DNA from: Flavilitoribacter nigricans DSM 23189 = NBRC 102662
GTDB lineage: Bacteria; Bacteroidota; Bacteroidia; Chitinophagales; Saprospiraceae
NCBI RefSeq assembly: GCF_002646595.1
Contig: NZ_PDUD01000034.1
Span: 122,884-186,883, forward strand
Direction: 5' to 3'
DNA length: 64,000 nt
In this document: positions 45,781 through 55,493 of the stretch, in pieces
Position numbering within the stretch: the first letter of the stretch is position 1
Layout of the letters: the number at the start of each line of letters is the position of its first letter
Notes under the pieces: model-generated
Told to the model about the DNA's origin: nothing
The model's database searches: none
Seen by the model: only the letters and a program-made list of their open reading frames with translations
Made by a program: the position numbers and the translations under genes

Positions 45781-47514
45781 ATGGTTGCCACACCTACTCC
45801 TAAGATGAAACCACACCAACGGTTTTTCAGTTTACTGAAACTGGATCGAAAAGACATCACCTACGTTTACATTTACGCGATCATTTCCGGATTGATCACC
45901 CTGAGTCTGCCGTTGGGAGTACAAGCGATCATCGGACTCATTGCGGGCGGCAGCCTTTCGGCTTCGCTGTTCGTGCTGGTTGCCATAGTAACGGTTGGCA
46001 CCGCTTTCGCGGGCATACTGAAGGTGATGCAGTTATCGGTTATGGAGACCATTCAGCGACGGGTATTCGCCCGCTCGGCTTTTGACTTTTCCTACCGGCT
46101 GCCCCGCATGAAATTGAACTCACTGGCCAACTATTATCCGCCGGAACTGGTTAACCGATTTTTCGATACAGTGACCCTCCAAAAGGGCTTACCGAAGATC
46201 ATTGTAGAGCTTTCGGCCGCTGCCCTGCAGATCCTTTTCGGGCTGGTGCTCATTGCGTTTTACCATCCGTTCTTTGTGTTTTTCGGAGCTTTCCTGCTGG
46301 TATTATTCTACCTGATCGTCCGGTATACCGGGCCTCAGGGGTTAAGGACCAGCCTCAAGGAGTCCGATTACAAATACGAGGTAGCTTACTGGCTGGAAGA
46401 ACAGGCCCGGGCGGTCAATACCTTCAAGCTGGCCGGTAATGACACCATGGCGCTCAATAAGACCGACAACCTGGTGAGTAATTACCTGTTTGCCCGTAGC
46501 AAGCACTTCCGGATCCTGTTGATGCAGTACGGTAGTATCGTGGCTTTTAAGACCATCATTACGGCAAGTCTGCTCTTGCTGGGTGGATACCTGGTGATCG
46601 AAAATCAGATCAATATCGGACAATTCGTTGCCGCGGAGATCGTCATCATTCTGGTGATCGCTGCGGTTGAGAAGTTGATCATCAATATGGATGTGGTCTA
46701 CGATGTGCTCACAAGTGTGGAAAAACTGGGGAAAGTCACGGATATTCCACTGGAAAAAGAAGGTGATATGACCTTCACCGATCTGCAGGAAAACGAAGGA
46801 CTTTCCATATCACTGCGCAATCTTCACTTTCAGTTTCCCGATGCGCGTTCACCGACGCTTAGGGGACTGGACCTGGAAGTCCGTTCCGGCGAGAAAGTTG
46901 TCATTGCCGGCTACAACCGATCCGGCCGCGCTACGCTGATGAGGGTAATTTCCGGGCTGTTAACCGATTTTTCGGGCCAGCTGTGTTTCAACGGATTCCC
47001 GGTCAATAATCTCAACCTGGGAAGCCTGCGCAAATACATCGGCGATTACTCTGTATATGAGGACATTTTCAAAGGCAGTATTCTGGAAAATATCACCCTG
47101 GGGCACCCGAGTGTTTCGATCGAAGAGGTCATCTCTGCAGCGCAGGAACTCGGCCTTCATGAATTCATCGCCTCCCTGCCTGATGCTTACCATACGGAAT
47201 TACTGCCCGAGGGGCGAAACATTCCGCACCACATGCGTACCCGCCTGATGCTGGCCCGCTCTATCCTCGCCAACCCGCTGCTGCTCACCGTAGAGGGCTT
47301 TTTCTCGGGAATGGAAAAAGGAGATCGCGAGCTGGTGATCAACTCCCTGACCGCACCGAATCGCACCTGGACGATGCTGGCAATATCCGACGATCCCCTA
47401 CTGGCCCAGCGATGCGACCGCATCATCATTATGCAGGACGGAAACATCATTGCTTCCGGCAGTTACGAGGAACTCAAGGACCAGCACCATTTTAAAGCCG
47501 TGTTTAAGTTATAA
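45781..47514 (+). CDS. ABC exporter-like protein with degenerate ATPase domain
   Basis: 577 residues: an exporter-type membrane domain (about 20-310, six helices) and a nucleotide-binding-like domain (about 340-575). Every catalytic motif deviates. Walker A is GYNRSGRAT (377-385) with Arg383 for Lys; the Q-loop Gln is Val425; the signature is IPHHM (481-485) in place of LSGGQ; the Walker B Asp is Val504, though Glu505 stays; and the H-loop His is Ser536. The fold remains (RLMLARSIL, RIIIMQDGNIIASGSYEEL). It probably cannot hydrolyse ATP. It heads an operon with an HlyD-like adaptor and a TolC-like channel. Confidence 0.88.
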   Translation: MVATPTPKMKPHQRFFSLLKLDRKDITYVYIYAIISGLITLSLPLGVQAIIGLIAGGSLSASLFVLVAIVTVGTAFAGILKVMQLSVMETIQRRVFARSAFDFSYRLPRMKLNSLANYYPPELVNRFFDTVTLQKGLPKIIVELSAAALQILFGLVLIAFYHPFFVFFGAFLLVLFYLIVRYTGPQGLRTSLKESDYKYEVAYWLEEQARAVNTFKLAGNDTMALNKTDNLVSNYLFARSKHFRILLMQYGSIVAFKTIITASLLLLGGYLVIENQINIGQFVAAEIVIILVIAAVEKLIINMDVVYDVLTSVEKLGKVTDIPLEKEGDMTFTDLQENEGLSISLRNLHFQFPDARSPTLRGLDLEVRSGEKVVIAGYNRSGRATLMRVISGLLTDFSGQLCFNGFPVNNLNLGSLRKYIGDYSVYEDIFKGSILENITLGHPSVSIEEVISAAQELGLHEFIASLPDAYHTELLPEGRNIPHHMRTRLMLARSILANPLLLTVEGFFSGMEKGDRELVINSLTAPNRTWTMLAISDDPLLAQRCDRIIIMQDGNIIASGSYEELKDQHHFKAVFKL

Positions 47515-47548
47515 GCCTTCATTATCCAGATTAAAATCGGCAAATGCC

Positions 47549-48928
47549 ATGCTTAATATTTCAAAAAATTCCATCAATCCGAAAGTTGTTACGGAGCATT
47601 TCCAATCCTTTCAGCAAACGAGCCTATCCGGCTCCCATCGGATGTTTCAGCGCTGGCTGATCGGGATACTGATCACCGTCATTCTGATCCTGTTCCTTCC
47701 CTGGACGCAAAACGTTCAGGCCGACGGTAAAGTGACGACCCTGCGCCCTTCCGAACGTCCACAGGTGATCACGACTGCTATCGGCGGCATGATCGACACC
47801 TGGTACGTACAGGAAGGCCAACTCGTTAAAAAGGGAGACACCATTGTTCACATCACCGAGGTGAAAACGGATTATTTTGATCCGGACCTCGTCAACCGGA
47901 CACAGGAACAGGTATTCGCCAAAGAGGGCGCCATTCGCGCCTATAATTCCAAAGCGGTAGCCCTGGACGATCAGATCCGGGCCCTACACCTGGAATGGCA
48001 GAATAAACGCGGACAACTGGAAAACAAGGTGCGGCAAATGGCTTTCAAGATCACCGCCGACAGTGCCGCGGTAGTGCAGAGCGAGCTGGACGCCGACATC
48101 GCCCGGCAGCGGCTGGTACGTACCCAGGAACTCTACGATGCCGGTATCAAATCGCTGACCGAACTGGAGGAAAAGAGGCTAAAGGTACAGGAGACCGCCG
48201 CCAAAGTGATCACGAACCGCAACAAACTGGCGGAAAGTCAAAACGAACTGGCGAATACCAAACTGGCCCTCAGCACCGCCGAATACGAATACCACCAAAA
48301 GGTAGCCAAAGCGCAGTCCGATCGTTTCGCTACCCTATCCAGCTTACACGAAGCTGAAGCGGGGGCCAGCAAATTGAGGATACAGACGGCCAATTACGCC
48401 CAAAGGAACAACATGTACTTCATCACCGCTCCCCAGGACGGTTACATCACGCAGGCCATAAAGGCCGGCCTCGGTGAGATCGTCAAGGAAGGGGATCCGA
48501 TCCTGACCATTATGCCCGCCAATTACGAACTGGCCGTGGAAATGTACGTCCAGCCAATGGATCTCCCGCTCATCACGACCGGTCAGGAAGTGCGGTTCAT
48601 TTTTGACGGATGGCCGGCTTTCGTTTTTTCCGGTTGGCCCGGACAGTCTTTCGGTACTTTCAGCGGAAACGTCGTTGCTATTGATAACAACATTAGTCCA
48701 AATGGCAGCTACCGGATCCTCGTATCTCCCAAATTGGCTCAGGACAGTATGGAATGGCCCCGGGCCTTACGCCCCGGTTCGGGTGCCCGGGGTATAGCGT
48801 TGCTCAATGATGTTCCGGTGTGGTACGAGATCTGGCGACAACTGAATGGCTTCCCTCCGGACTTTTACGCCAGGAACAAAACGGAGAAAGAACCCAAGAT
48901 GAAGGCTCCGGCGAAAAGTATAAAATAG
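47549..48928 (+). CDS. HlyD-family membrane fusion protein
   Basis: 459 residues: one N-terminal membrane helix (about 35-55, LIGILITVILILFLPW), a lipoyl-like segment (TTAIGGMIDTWYVQEGQLVKKGDTIVHI), a long coiled-coil (about 115-270), the second lipoyl half (ITAPQDGYITQAIKAGLGEIVKEGD), and a beta-barrel end. It bridges an inner-membrane exporter to a TolC-type channel. The start at 47549 is preferred over the overlapping upstream frame. 34 bases separate it from the ABC gene. Confidence 0.92.
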   Translation: MLNISKNSINPKVVTEHFQSFQQTSLSGSHRMFQRWLIGILITVILILFLPWTQNVQADGKVTTLRPSERPQVITTAIGGMIDTWYVQEGQLVKKGDTIVHITEVKTDYFDPDLVNRTQEQVFAKEGAIRAYNSKAVALDDQIRALHLEWQNKRGQLENKVRQMAFKITADSAAVVQSELDADIARQRLVRTQELYDAGIKSLTELEEKRLKVQETAAKVITNRNKLAESQNELANTKLALSTAEYEYHQKVAKAQSDRFATLSSLHEAEAGASKLRIQTANYAQRNNMYFITAPQDGYITQAIKAGLGEIVKEGDPILTIMPANYELAVEMYVQPMDLPLITTGQEVRFIFDGWPAFVFSGWPGQSFGTFSGNVVAIDNNISPNGSYRILVSPKLAQDSMEWPRALRPGSGARGIALLNDVPVWYEIWRQLNGFPPDFYARNKTEKEPKMKAPAKSIK

Positions 48929-48995
48929 CGGAAGGTCGTTCCGTGCTATCTTTTTCGAGGCAGTGATTTTGCAAATCGCAATTCAATTTTTCGAC

Positions 48996-50435
48996 ATGAA
49001 ATTCAATGGTTCACTTTTGGCATTCCTTGCGGTTACCTTGTTGTTCGGCTCCCGGACGATCCTGGCCCAGTCATCGAATGCCCCCCGCCAGCTCTCCCTA
49101 GAAGCAGTTTACCAACGTATACAGGACCACCATCCGGTTGCGCTGCAGGCCGCCCTGCTGGAACGTCAGGCGGAGGCAAAACTCCGGGCGGCCAGAGGCG
49201 CATTTGATCCCAAGGCTTACGCCGAATGGCAGCAGAAATCATTCAAAGGGACCGAATATTATACCTTCAGCGAAAGCGGGCTGAAAATCCCGACCTGGTA
49301 CGGACTGGAACTGAAAGGTTCCTATAAGACCGCCCGGGGTACCTACGTTAATCCCGAGAACGGATTGCCGGCGGTTGGGCAGGCGGTAGTCGGAGTGAAA
49401 GCGTCGGCACTGCGCGGCCTGTTTATCGATGAGCGCCGGGCAACCTTGCAGCAGGCCAAACTCATGCAGGCCCGCAATGAAGCCGAACAAAAAATACTGC
49501 TGAACGAATTGAAGTGGGAATCGGCCAGAGCCTACTGGGAATGGTGGGCCGCGTACCAGCAATGGCAGGTATACCAGCGAGCCCTGGAGAACGCCCGGGA
49601 GCGTCAGTTTGCCATTGTAGAGAGTTTTATTCAGGGTGATAAACCGGCCATCGATACCCTCGAATCGTTCGTCCAGGTCCAGAATCGTACGCTAGAAGTC
49701 CAGCAGGCCGAACTGGATTTTCGCAAAGCGGGCTTACAACTGGCCAATTATCTGTGGGAAGAAGGAGAGATCCCGCTCGAACTGGATATGACTACCTTAC
49801 CCGATACCCTGTTCCGGGTGAATGAACAACTACCGTTTGAGCTGGCGGAGATCCTACCCAATCTACAGGATATCCACCCCGAACTCCGGCAATACCAGAT
49901 CAAGATCTCCGAACTGGAAATTGACCGCAGACTGGCCGCCGAACAGCTCAAACCAAGACTGGACCTGGAATACAACTTCCTCGGCAATGGTTTCGATCTC
50001 AACTACCAGAGTAGCAACGATGCCGCGATCAGCAACCTGATCACGGAAAATTATAAGATCGGACTCAGTTTTGAAATGCCGCTCTTTTTGCGAAAAGAAA
50101 GAGGAAAACTCGCCCAGGCCGATCTGAAACTGCTGGATGCCGGCTATGGGCTGCAGCAAAAGCGATTAAGCATCAACAACAAGATCCTGAGTTATTTTGC
50201 CGAGTGGGAAACCACCCGCGATCAGTTGAACCTCTACCAGCAAACCGTAGCGAATTATCAACGTTTACTCGATGCCGAACTCCGTAAATTCAGCATCGGT
50301 GAGAGTTCAATTTTCCTGATCAACTCCCGGGAGAATAAATTGATCGACGCGGAGCTGAAGCTGATCAAGCTACAGGCTACCCTGCCCAAGCTCGAAGCGG
50401 GCGTACAGTGGGCTGCGGGCCGATTGGTCATCTGA
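48996..50435 (+). CDS. TolC-like outer membrane efflux protein
   Basis: 479 residues with signal peptide (to about ILAQ) and two repeats of long helices plus strands typical of the outer-membrane efflux family (LEAVYQRIQDHHPVALQAALLERQAEAKLRAARGAFDPK-type opening; QQKRLSINNKILSYFAEWETTRDQL near the end). It is the third gene of the exporter operon and forms the channel. A strong terminator follows. Confidence 0.92.
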   Translation: MKFNGSLLAFLAVTLLFGSRTILAQSSNAPRQLSLEAVYQRIQDHHPVALQAALLERQAEAKLRAARGAFDPKAYAEWQQKSFKGTEYYTFSESGLKIPTWYGLELKGSYKTARGTYVNPENGLPAVGQAVVGVKASALRGLFIDERRATLQQAKLMQARNEAEQKILLNELKWESARAYWEWWAAYQQWQVYQRALENARERQFAIVESFIQGDKPAIDTLESFVQVQNRTLEVQQAELDFRKAGLQLANYLWEEGEIPLELDMTTLPDTLFRVNEQLPFELAEILPNLQDIHPELRQYQIKISELEIDRRLAAEQLKPRLDLEYNFLGNGFDLNYQSSNDAAISNLITENYKIGLSFEMPLFLRKERGKLAQADLKLLDAGYGLQQKRLSINNKILSYFAEWETTRDQLNLYQQTVANYQRLLDAELRKFSIGESSIFLINSRENKLIDAELKLIKLQATLPKLEAGVQWAAGRLVI

Positions 50436-50454
50436 TGCAGTGAGACTGCCGAAT

Positions 50455-50496
50455 AAAAAAGGGGATCAGCCAAAATTATGACTGATCCCCTTTTTT
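50455..50496. terminator. Strong bidirectional terminator
   Basis: A perfect 15-bp stem (AAAAAAGGGGATCAG, 50455-50469, with 50482-50496) has a 12-base loop and ends in T residues on both strands. It separates the exporter operon from the convergent receptor gene. Confidence 0.92.
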
Positions 50497-50540
50497 ATTT
50501 TACCCACCGTGATGATCGATCACGGTACTGAGTTATCAGA

Positions 50541-52973
50541 TTATTCCGATTTGATCCGGCTTTGTTCGTCTTCCAGACCCGTTTTCCGGCGACGCGCTGC
50601 CTTTACCTCGTCGTTGCCGAAGCGGTAGGAGAAGTTCACGCGCAGGCGACGGCTGTCCCAGCTGCCTCCGGCTTCCATGTACAGGGCACCGAACTGGCTG
50701 ATCCCGCTCCAGCGGTTGGTCCGGAATACATCACTCACCGCTACTTTCAGGTTGGCCCGTCCGTCCAGGATCTTTTTCTGTACTCCGATGTCTACATTAC
50801 CCATACCCGTAGTCTGGAAAGTACCGCCCCAGATACCGGGCGCTGCGTACCAACCGGATACTTCCAGTTTCATATCCATGGGCAGGCTAAAGGTCTGCTG
50901 GGCGTAGGCGTTGAAAGAAAAGGCACTGAGATCCACGATCTTACCATCGCCATAATCCGCCGTATTGCTGGTGTGCGAGCCGGTAACGTTCACGTAGCTA
51001 TTCCACCATTTAGTGATCTGGATCGGCGCGCTGAAGCTCAGACTCAGTACATCCTGCTGGGCCAAGTTCAGCCAGGTGATGAAGCTGGAACTCACCCCGG
51101 AAGTATCCGTGATCCGGGTGATCAGGTCCGTCGTCCGGCTGTAGCTCAGACTGGTGTTGTACATGTACTTGTAGGTATGCGTCAACTGAAAGTTGTGCGA
51201 ATACTGCGGATTCAGGAAGGGATTACCCTTTTCGAAGGTCAATTCGTCCAGACGGTTCTGGAAAGGGTTAAGGTCCTGATAGCTGGGCCGGTCGATCCGG
51301 CGACTGTAAGTCAGTTGGAAGCTGTTCATCTGGTTGGCCTGGTAGGTCAGACCACCGGAGGGGAACAGATCCAGGTAAGAGCGTTTTACATTGTCGTCTT
51401 CGGTCGGTACGTAAGCCGTGAGGTCGCCTTCCGAATTGGTCTGCTCGGCCCGCAGTCCGAACTGAAAGTTGAACTTATCGGAAAACTTACCGGAGTAGTT
51501 CAGATAGGCTGCATTGACATTCTCTTTGTAGGCAAACTGGTTACTACGGTTCTCATCCAGCACATTATCGCCGCTGAGGACATTGTAAAAATTGAAGGTG
51601 TTATCCGTGTTCACCTGGGCCAGCTTGATACCGGTGCCCACCTTACCGCCGAACAGGTTGCGTTCGTGATCGATCTTAAAGGTGTAGATGTCAATGGAGG
51701 TTGGGGTCTCATTGGCGTAGATCCGTTCTTCGTAGACCTCCGTACCTGTGGGGTCGGTATAGCGGTTCGGCTGGTATTCGTCTCCGTCGTTCTCGAAGAT
51801 ACCGTAATCGGCATCAACGTTCCAGGTTGTACCGTTACCTCCGTCGTAGGCGTAGTTGACGTTGAAGTTGTAATTGGAACGCATACCGTTATGAAGATTG
51901 CTGGCCAGCAACATGCTGTCTACGGCTCCGACACCGATCGTGGCGATGGTAGTGCGGCTGTTGGAATTCCCCTGGTAGTCACTGACATTCCCGTTAGCGA
52001 TCACCCCGATCGTACTCTTTTTGCTCAGGAAAAAGTCGGCTCCGGCGCGGAAATTGTGGTTGTTCCATTCGCTCAGGTTGACGTTCTTCTGATCAAAAGC
52101 CAGTCCGGATTGTTCGCGGTAAAGGTTGAACAGGTTGCGGTTGCGGCCTTCACCGTAGCCGTAGCTACCAAAGAGGTTAACCTTTTTATTGCGGTAGTTA
52201 CCACTCAGTTTGGCATTATACTGCGGCAGCTTTCCGATGGAATAACCCGCATCGAAATTGCCGTTCGCTCCCAAATTCTTATCTTTTTTGATCTTGATAT
52301 TGATGATCCCCGCATTTCCCTGGGCATCGTATCTCGAAGAGGGGTTGGTGATGATCTCGATCGATTCGATCTCGGTAGATTGCAGGGTTTCCAGATAGGC
52401 GGCCAGATCGCTGCTGCTCAGCGGAGAAGGCTTGCCGTCGATATAGATCTGAACACCACTACGGCCCTGCAGCATGACGTTGTCGTTGTTGTCGACCATC
52501 ACGCCGGGAGATTTGCGAAGCAATTCCAGCGCCGTATTTCCCTGCGCGTTGATGCTGCCTTCCACGTTGAATACCATCTTATCCGGTTTGACCTCCACCA
52601 ATGGCTTGGTAGCCGTAACGGTGACTTCGGAAAGTTCGTTGGTGGAAGGCTGCAGGCGGAATGCCGGCAGCGCCAGCGTCTGTCCGGCTTCAACGTGCAG
52701 GACTTCGGAGGTAAAGTCGGGTAAACCGACAAAGGAAGCTTTCATCCAGTAATCACCGGCCGCAATGCCGCTCATCTGGAAGATCCCCTTGTCGTCGGTG
52801 ATCTCGGCCTTTACCATATTGGAATCGGCCTGTGCGAACAGGATCACGTTGGCGTAGCTGACGGGTTGCCCATCAGCATCGAGCAGAGATCCGGTAATTT
52901 TTCCGTTGGATTGAGCATAAACCATGCTCAGGCTACTGACCATGGCCAGTAGGAGAAGTGTAATGTTTTTCAT
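50541..52973 (-). CDS. Outer-membrane beta-barrel receptor, TonB-dependent type (OMP_b-brl_3)
   Basis: 810 residues: signal peptide (MKNITLLLLAMVSSLSMVYA), a carboxypeptidase-regulatory-like domain (about 22-105, GKITGSLLDADGQPVSYANVIL), a plug domain (about 120-225, GNTALELLRKSPGVMVDNND and VQIYIDGKPSPLS), and a large barrel ending RLRVNFSYRFG, then a charged tail. This family mediates import or secretion of large substrates; no SusD partner is adjacent, so it is not a SusCD pair. The start is ATG 52973. Confidence 0.9.
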   Translation of the reverse strand: MKNITLLLLAMVSSLSMVYAQSNGKITGSLLDADGQPVSYANVILFAQADSNMVKAEITDDKGIFQMSGIAAGDYWMKASFVGLPDFTSEVLHVEAGQTLALPAFRLQPSTNELSEVTVTATKPLVEVKPDKMVFNVEGSINAQGNTALELLRKSPGVMVDNNDNVMLQGRSGVQIYIDGKPSPLSSSDLAAYLETLQSTEIESIEIITNPSSRYDAQGNAGIINIKIKKDKNLGANGNFDAGYSIGKLPQYNAKLSGNYRNKKVNLFGSYGYGEGRNRNLFNLYREQSGLAFDQKNVNLSEWNNHNFRAGADFFLSKKSTIGVIANGNVSDYQGNSNSRTTIATIGVGAVDSMLLASNLHNGMRSNYNFNVNYAYDGGNGTTWNVDADYGIFENDGDEYQPNRYTDPTGTEVYEERIYANETPTSIDIYTFKIDHERNLFGGKVGTGIKLAQVNTDNTFNFYNVLSGDNVLDENRSNQFAYKENVNAAYLNYSGKFSDKFNFQFGLRAEQTNSEGDLTAYVPTEDDNVKRSYLDLFPSGGLTYQANQMNSFQLTYSRRIDRPSYQDLNPFQNRLDELTFEKGNPFLNPQYSHNFQLTHTYKYMYNTSLSYSRTTDLITRITDTSGVSSSFITWLNLAQQDVLSLSFSAPIQITKWWNSYVNVTGSHTSNTADYGDGKIVDLSAFSFNAYAQQTFSLPMDMKLEVSGWYAAPGIWGGTFQTTGMGNVDIGVQKKILDGRANLKVAVSDVFRTNRWSGISQFGALYMEAGGSWDSRRLRVNFSYRFGNDEVKAARRRKTGLEDEQSRIKSE

Positions 52974-53211
52974 GTCGGGCGGTTTTACCGGATCCGCTGG
53001 GAAACCCCAGCATTTCCGGTTTAAAGAATTCAATTAGTCGGGTGATCTCAGGGGATATATTATTTCTCCTTTGATCAAATTGTTCTGCAAATGTAGACCT
53101 CACTCCACGAGCAACTAAATTATTTCGACCAGTGCTAGGTGGATGCCGTTACTCACCGGCAGGAGCTCGGTTTTCGGAATTCAGGCACTTCATTTTTCGA
53201 CCGGTCGGGCT

Positions 53212-54303
53212 TTAATCGCCTCCGGAAGCGAAGAGTATTCGCAGAAGTTGCTCCTTGATATTTTCCGAATTTCCGAAGGTATCCGGGTTAAACTGATCAG
53301 TATTACTGAGGATGATCAGCGTCTTTTTTGCCAACGGGAACCGCATGATCACGCTGTTGAACCCCAGAATACCACCTCTCCTTTCTACCGTAAATGGGTT
53401 ACCGGCAATAAACGGATGGTGGAAAGTCCAGGATCCGAAGGCGATATACCCCAGAGCCGGATCGGAAGTGTACATCAGGGTTTTTCCCGCTTCGGAAAGC
53501 AGTTTTTCTCCGTAGAGCCCCTGATCCCATTTCAAAAGGTCGGCTGCGGTAGCATACATGCTGCCCGCCGCGAAATAATTTTCAATGTAGTAATCCGGCT
53601 CCTGAACGCAATCCCCGTTTTCGCATAAGTAACCACTGGCCAGATCAGCCGGCAGTGCATCTTTTTCCAGAAAACCGGTATCGTGCATTTCCAGCGGGAT
53701 GAGGATACGTTCCCGAATGACCGTTTCCCAGGGCTTTCCACTGAGATCCTCGATGATCAGCCCCAGCAGCAGGTAGTCCACATTATTGTAATTAAAGGCG
53801 GTACCTGCTGGTTGCCGTGGCTGTTCTCTCTCGGTAAGACGGCGGATCATTACCTCCGGTGACAGTTTTTCCGCATAAAATTCGTCCGTTTCTCCGGGTA
53901 GTCCGGAGGTGTGGTTAAGCAGGTGGCGGACTTTTACGCTGCTAAAAGTATCCGGCAAAAGTCCGGGCAGCAATTCATTCACCGATTGATCCAGGGACAA
54001 TTGCTCTTCCTCGTACAATTGCATGATCACTAAAGCCGTAAATGACTTGGTGATGGAGGCGATCCGGAATTTGGTTCCCTGCTCCAGCTTTTTGCCGGAA
54101 GTGCGATCCGCCAGGCCAACCGCCTGCTGGTATACGATCTTCCCATCCTCCGCCAGGAGGACGACTCCGGAGAACTGATCCTGCCGGCTAAACTTTTCGA
54201 TCACCGCTTCGGCCCCGGTCAGATCCGCCTGCGCTAAAAGGCCGCTAAATCCCAGAAATAAAAAGGTTATGGTTCGGATGATCCGGAGAAACACTGTTTT
54301 CAT
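53212..54303 (-). CDS. Serine hydrolase of the beta-lactamase class C fold
   Basis: 363 residues with signal peptide. Catalytic motifs: S83-I-T-K86 (SxxK) and Y172-N-N174 (YxN). The usual third motif (HxG or KTG) is not obvious; the corresponding place reads ERRGGILGF. These proteins are often penicillin-binding-like peptidases or esterases rather than true beta-lactamases. It is divergent from the LytTR regulator gene, 183 bases apart. Confidence 0.88.
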   Translation of the reverse strand: MKTVFLRIIRTITFLFLGFSGLLAQADLTGAEAVIEKFSRQDQFSGVVLLAEDGKIVYQQAVGLADRTSGKKLEQGTKFRIASITKSFTALVIMQLYEEEQLSLDQSVNELLPGLLPDTFSSVKVRHLLNHTSGLPGETDEFYAEKLSPEVMIRRLTEREQPRQPAGTAFNYNNVDYLLLGLIIEDLSGKPWETVIRERILIPLEMHDTGFLEKDALPADLASGYLCENGDCVQEPDYYIENYFAAGSMYATAADLLKWDQGLYGEKLLSEAGKTLMYTSDPALGYIAFGSWTFHHPFIAGNPFTVERRGGILGFNSVIMRFPLAKKTLIILSNTDQFNPDTFGNSENIKEQLLRILFASGGD

Positions 54304-54486
54304 ATCATTTTCGATTTGCTACAAAGATGCAGTGCTTTCGCCCGGCTCACCATCGGATTTCGGTGAACGGCTATATAGACCGCCCAAAGGAAGGAAATAC
54401 CATTGATCGACCTATATGTGCATTCGTCGGCCAGGCGGTCACCCGGCCGGGATAATTCCTTAATTTAGCTTCAACTTCCAACAGCT

Positions 54487-55224
54487 ATGCAAAAAGTGAT
54501 CATAATTGACGATGAGGCTCCCGCCCGCTCCCTGCTGCGGGAATACCTCAGTCATTATCCCGAACTGGTTATCATCGGAGAAGCCAATAACGGGGTCGAC
54601 GGTATCAAACTAGTACACGAATTCAAACCGGATATCGTATTCCTCGATATTGAAATGCCGGGGATGACGGGTCTGGAAGTGCTGCGTCATTTAAAGGAAA
54701 GTCCCAAGGTGATCTTTTCCACGGCCTACGATCAGTACGCCGTCAACGCTTTTGAGCTTAACGCCGTGGATTACCTGCTCAAACCCTATACCCGGGAGCG
54801 CTTTAACCGGGCCGTAGAACGTCTCGAAGTCCGGCAACGGCAACCACTGGACAGCCTGCACGCCCTGGCCGAAAGCCTGCTGAAACAGGAACGCCAGATC
54901 TATCCCGCCCGGATACTCGTTTCGAGCGGACAGAAACTGATCGCCATACCGACCGCCTCCATCATCTGGATCAACGCCGATGGCGACTATTCCAATATGG
55001 TAACCGACAAACAGACTTATCTCAGTAATTTCGGTATCGGCCAGCTGGAAGAAAAGCTGGATCCGGAACTCTTCATTCGCGTTCATCGATCCAGTATGAT
55101 CAACATCAGTAAAGTGCAGGAGATCTTTAAGTACCCAGCCTCCTACGATATCCGGATGATCAACGGCGACGTCGTACGGGTGAGCCGTTCGTACCTCGAT
55201 AAGATCCGGGATATTACTTTCTGA
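54487..55224 (+). CDS. LytTR response regulator
   Basis: 245 residues: a receiver domain (about 1-120) with acidic pocket D9-D10, phospho-acceptor Asp54 (IVFLDIEMPGMTG) and conserved Lys in YLLKPYTRERF, then a LytTR DNA-binding domain (about 140-240, LFIRVHRSSMINISKVQEI). It needs a histidine kinase, which is not encoded in this window. The divergent hydrolase is a possible target. Confidence 0.93.
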   Translation: MQKVIIIDDEAPARSLLREYLSHYPELVIIGEANNGVDGIKLVHEFKPDIVFLDIEMPGMTGLEVLRHLKESPKVIFSTAYDQYAVNAFELNAVDYLLKPYTRERFNRAVERLEVRQRQPLDSLHALAESLLKQERQIYPARILVSSGQKLIAIPTASIIWINADGDYSNMVTDKQTYLSNFGIGQLEEKLDPELFIRVHRSSMINISKVQEIFKYPASYDIRMINGDVVRVSRSYLDKIRDITF

Positions 55225-55493
55225 AAATTCACTTACACCGGTTCCCAACCAGAGGATGGTCCGTCACCTTATGAGCCGCGGCCTGCCTTCCCCACGAAAT
55301 TGTTTCCCGCCAAAAGTTCCATTTGTTAAAAAAGGAGTAAACTATAACAGTATCGTAACAGCTTACAATCATCATCTTACACCAAAACTTCGGCAAACGA
55401 CATCTGTTCTAATAGTAGTTTCCCCGGCTTTTTCTTCGACGAGTAAAGGGGAATCTTTTTAACTTTATCGAATATTTTAATAAAGGAACTCAA

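Noticed and set aside
50562..52724. A 720-codon open frame antisense to the outer-membrane receptor
   Set aside because: Composition is that of a shadow of the receptor gene; no start context or domain. The receptor itself has complete signal, plug and barrel.
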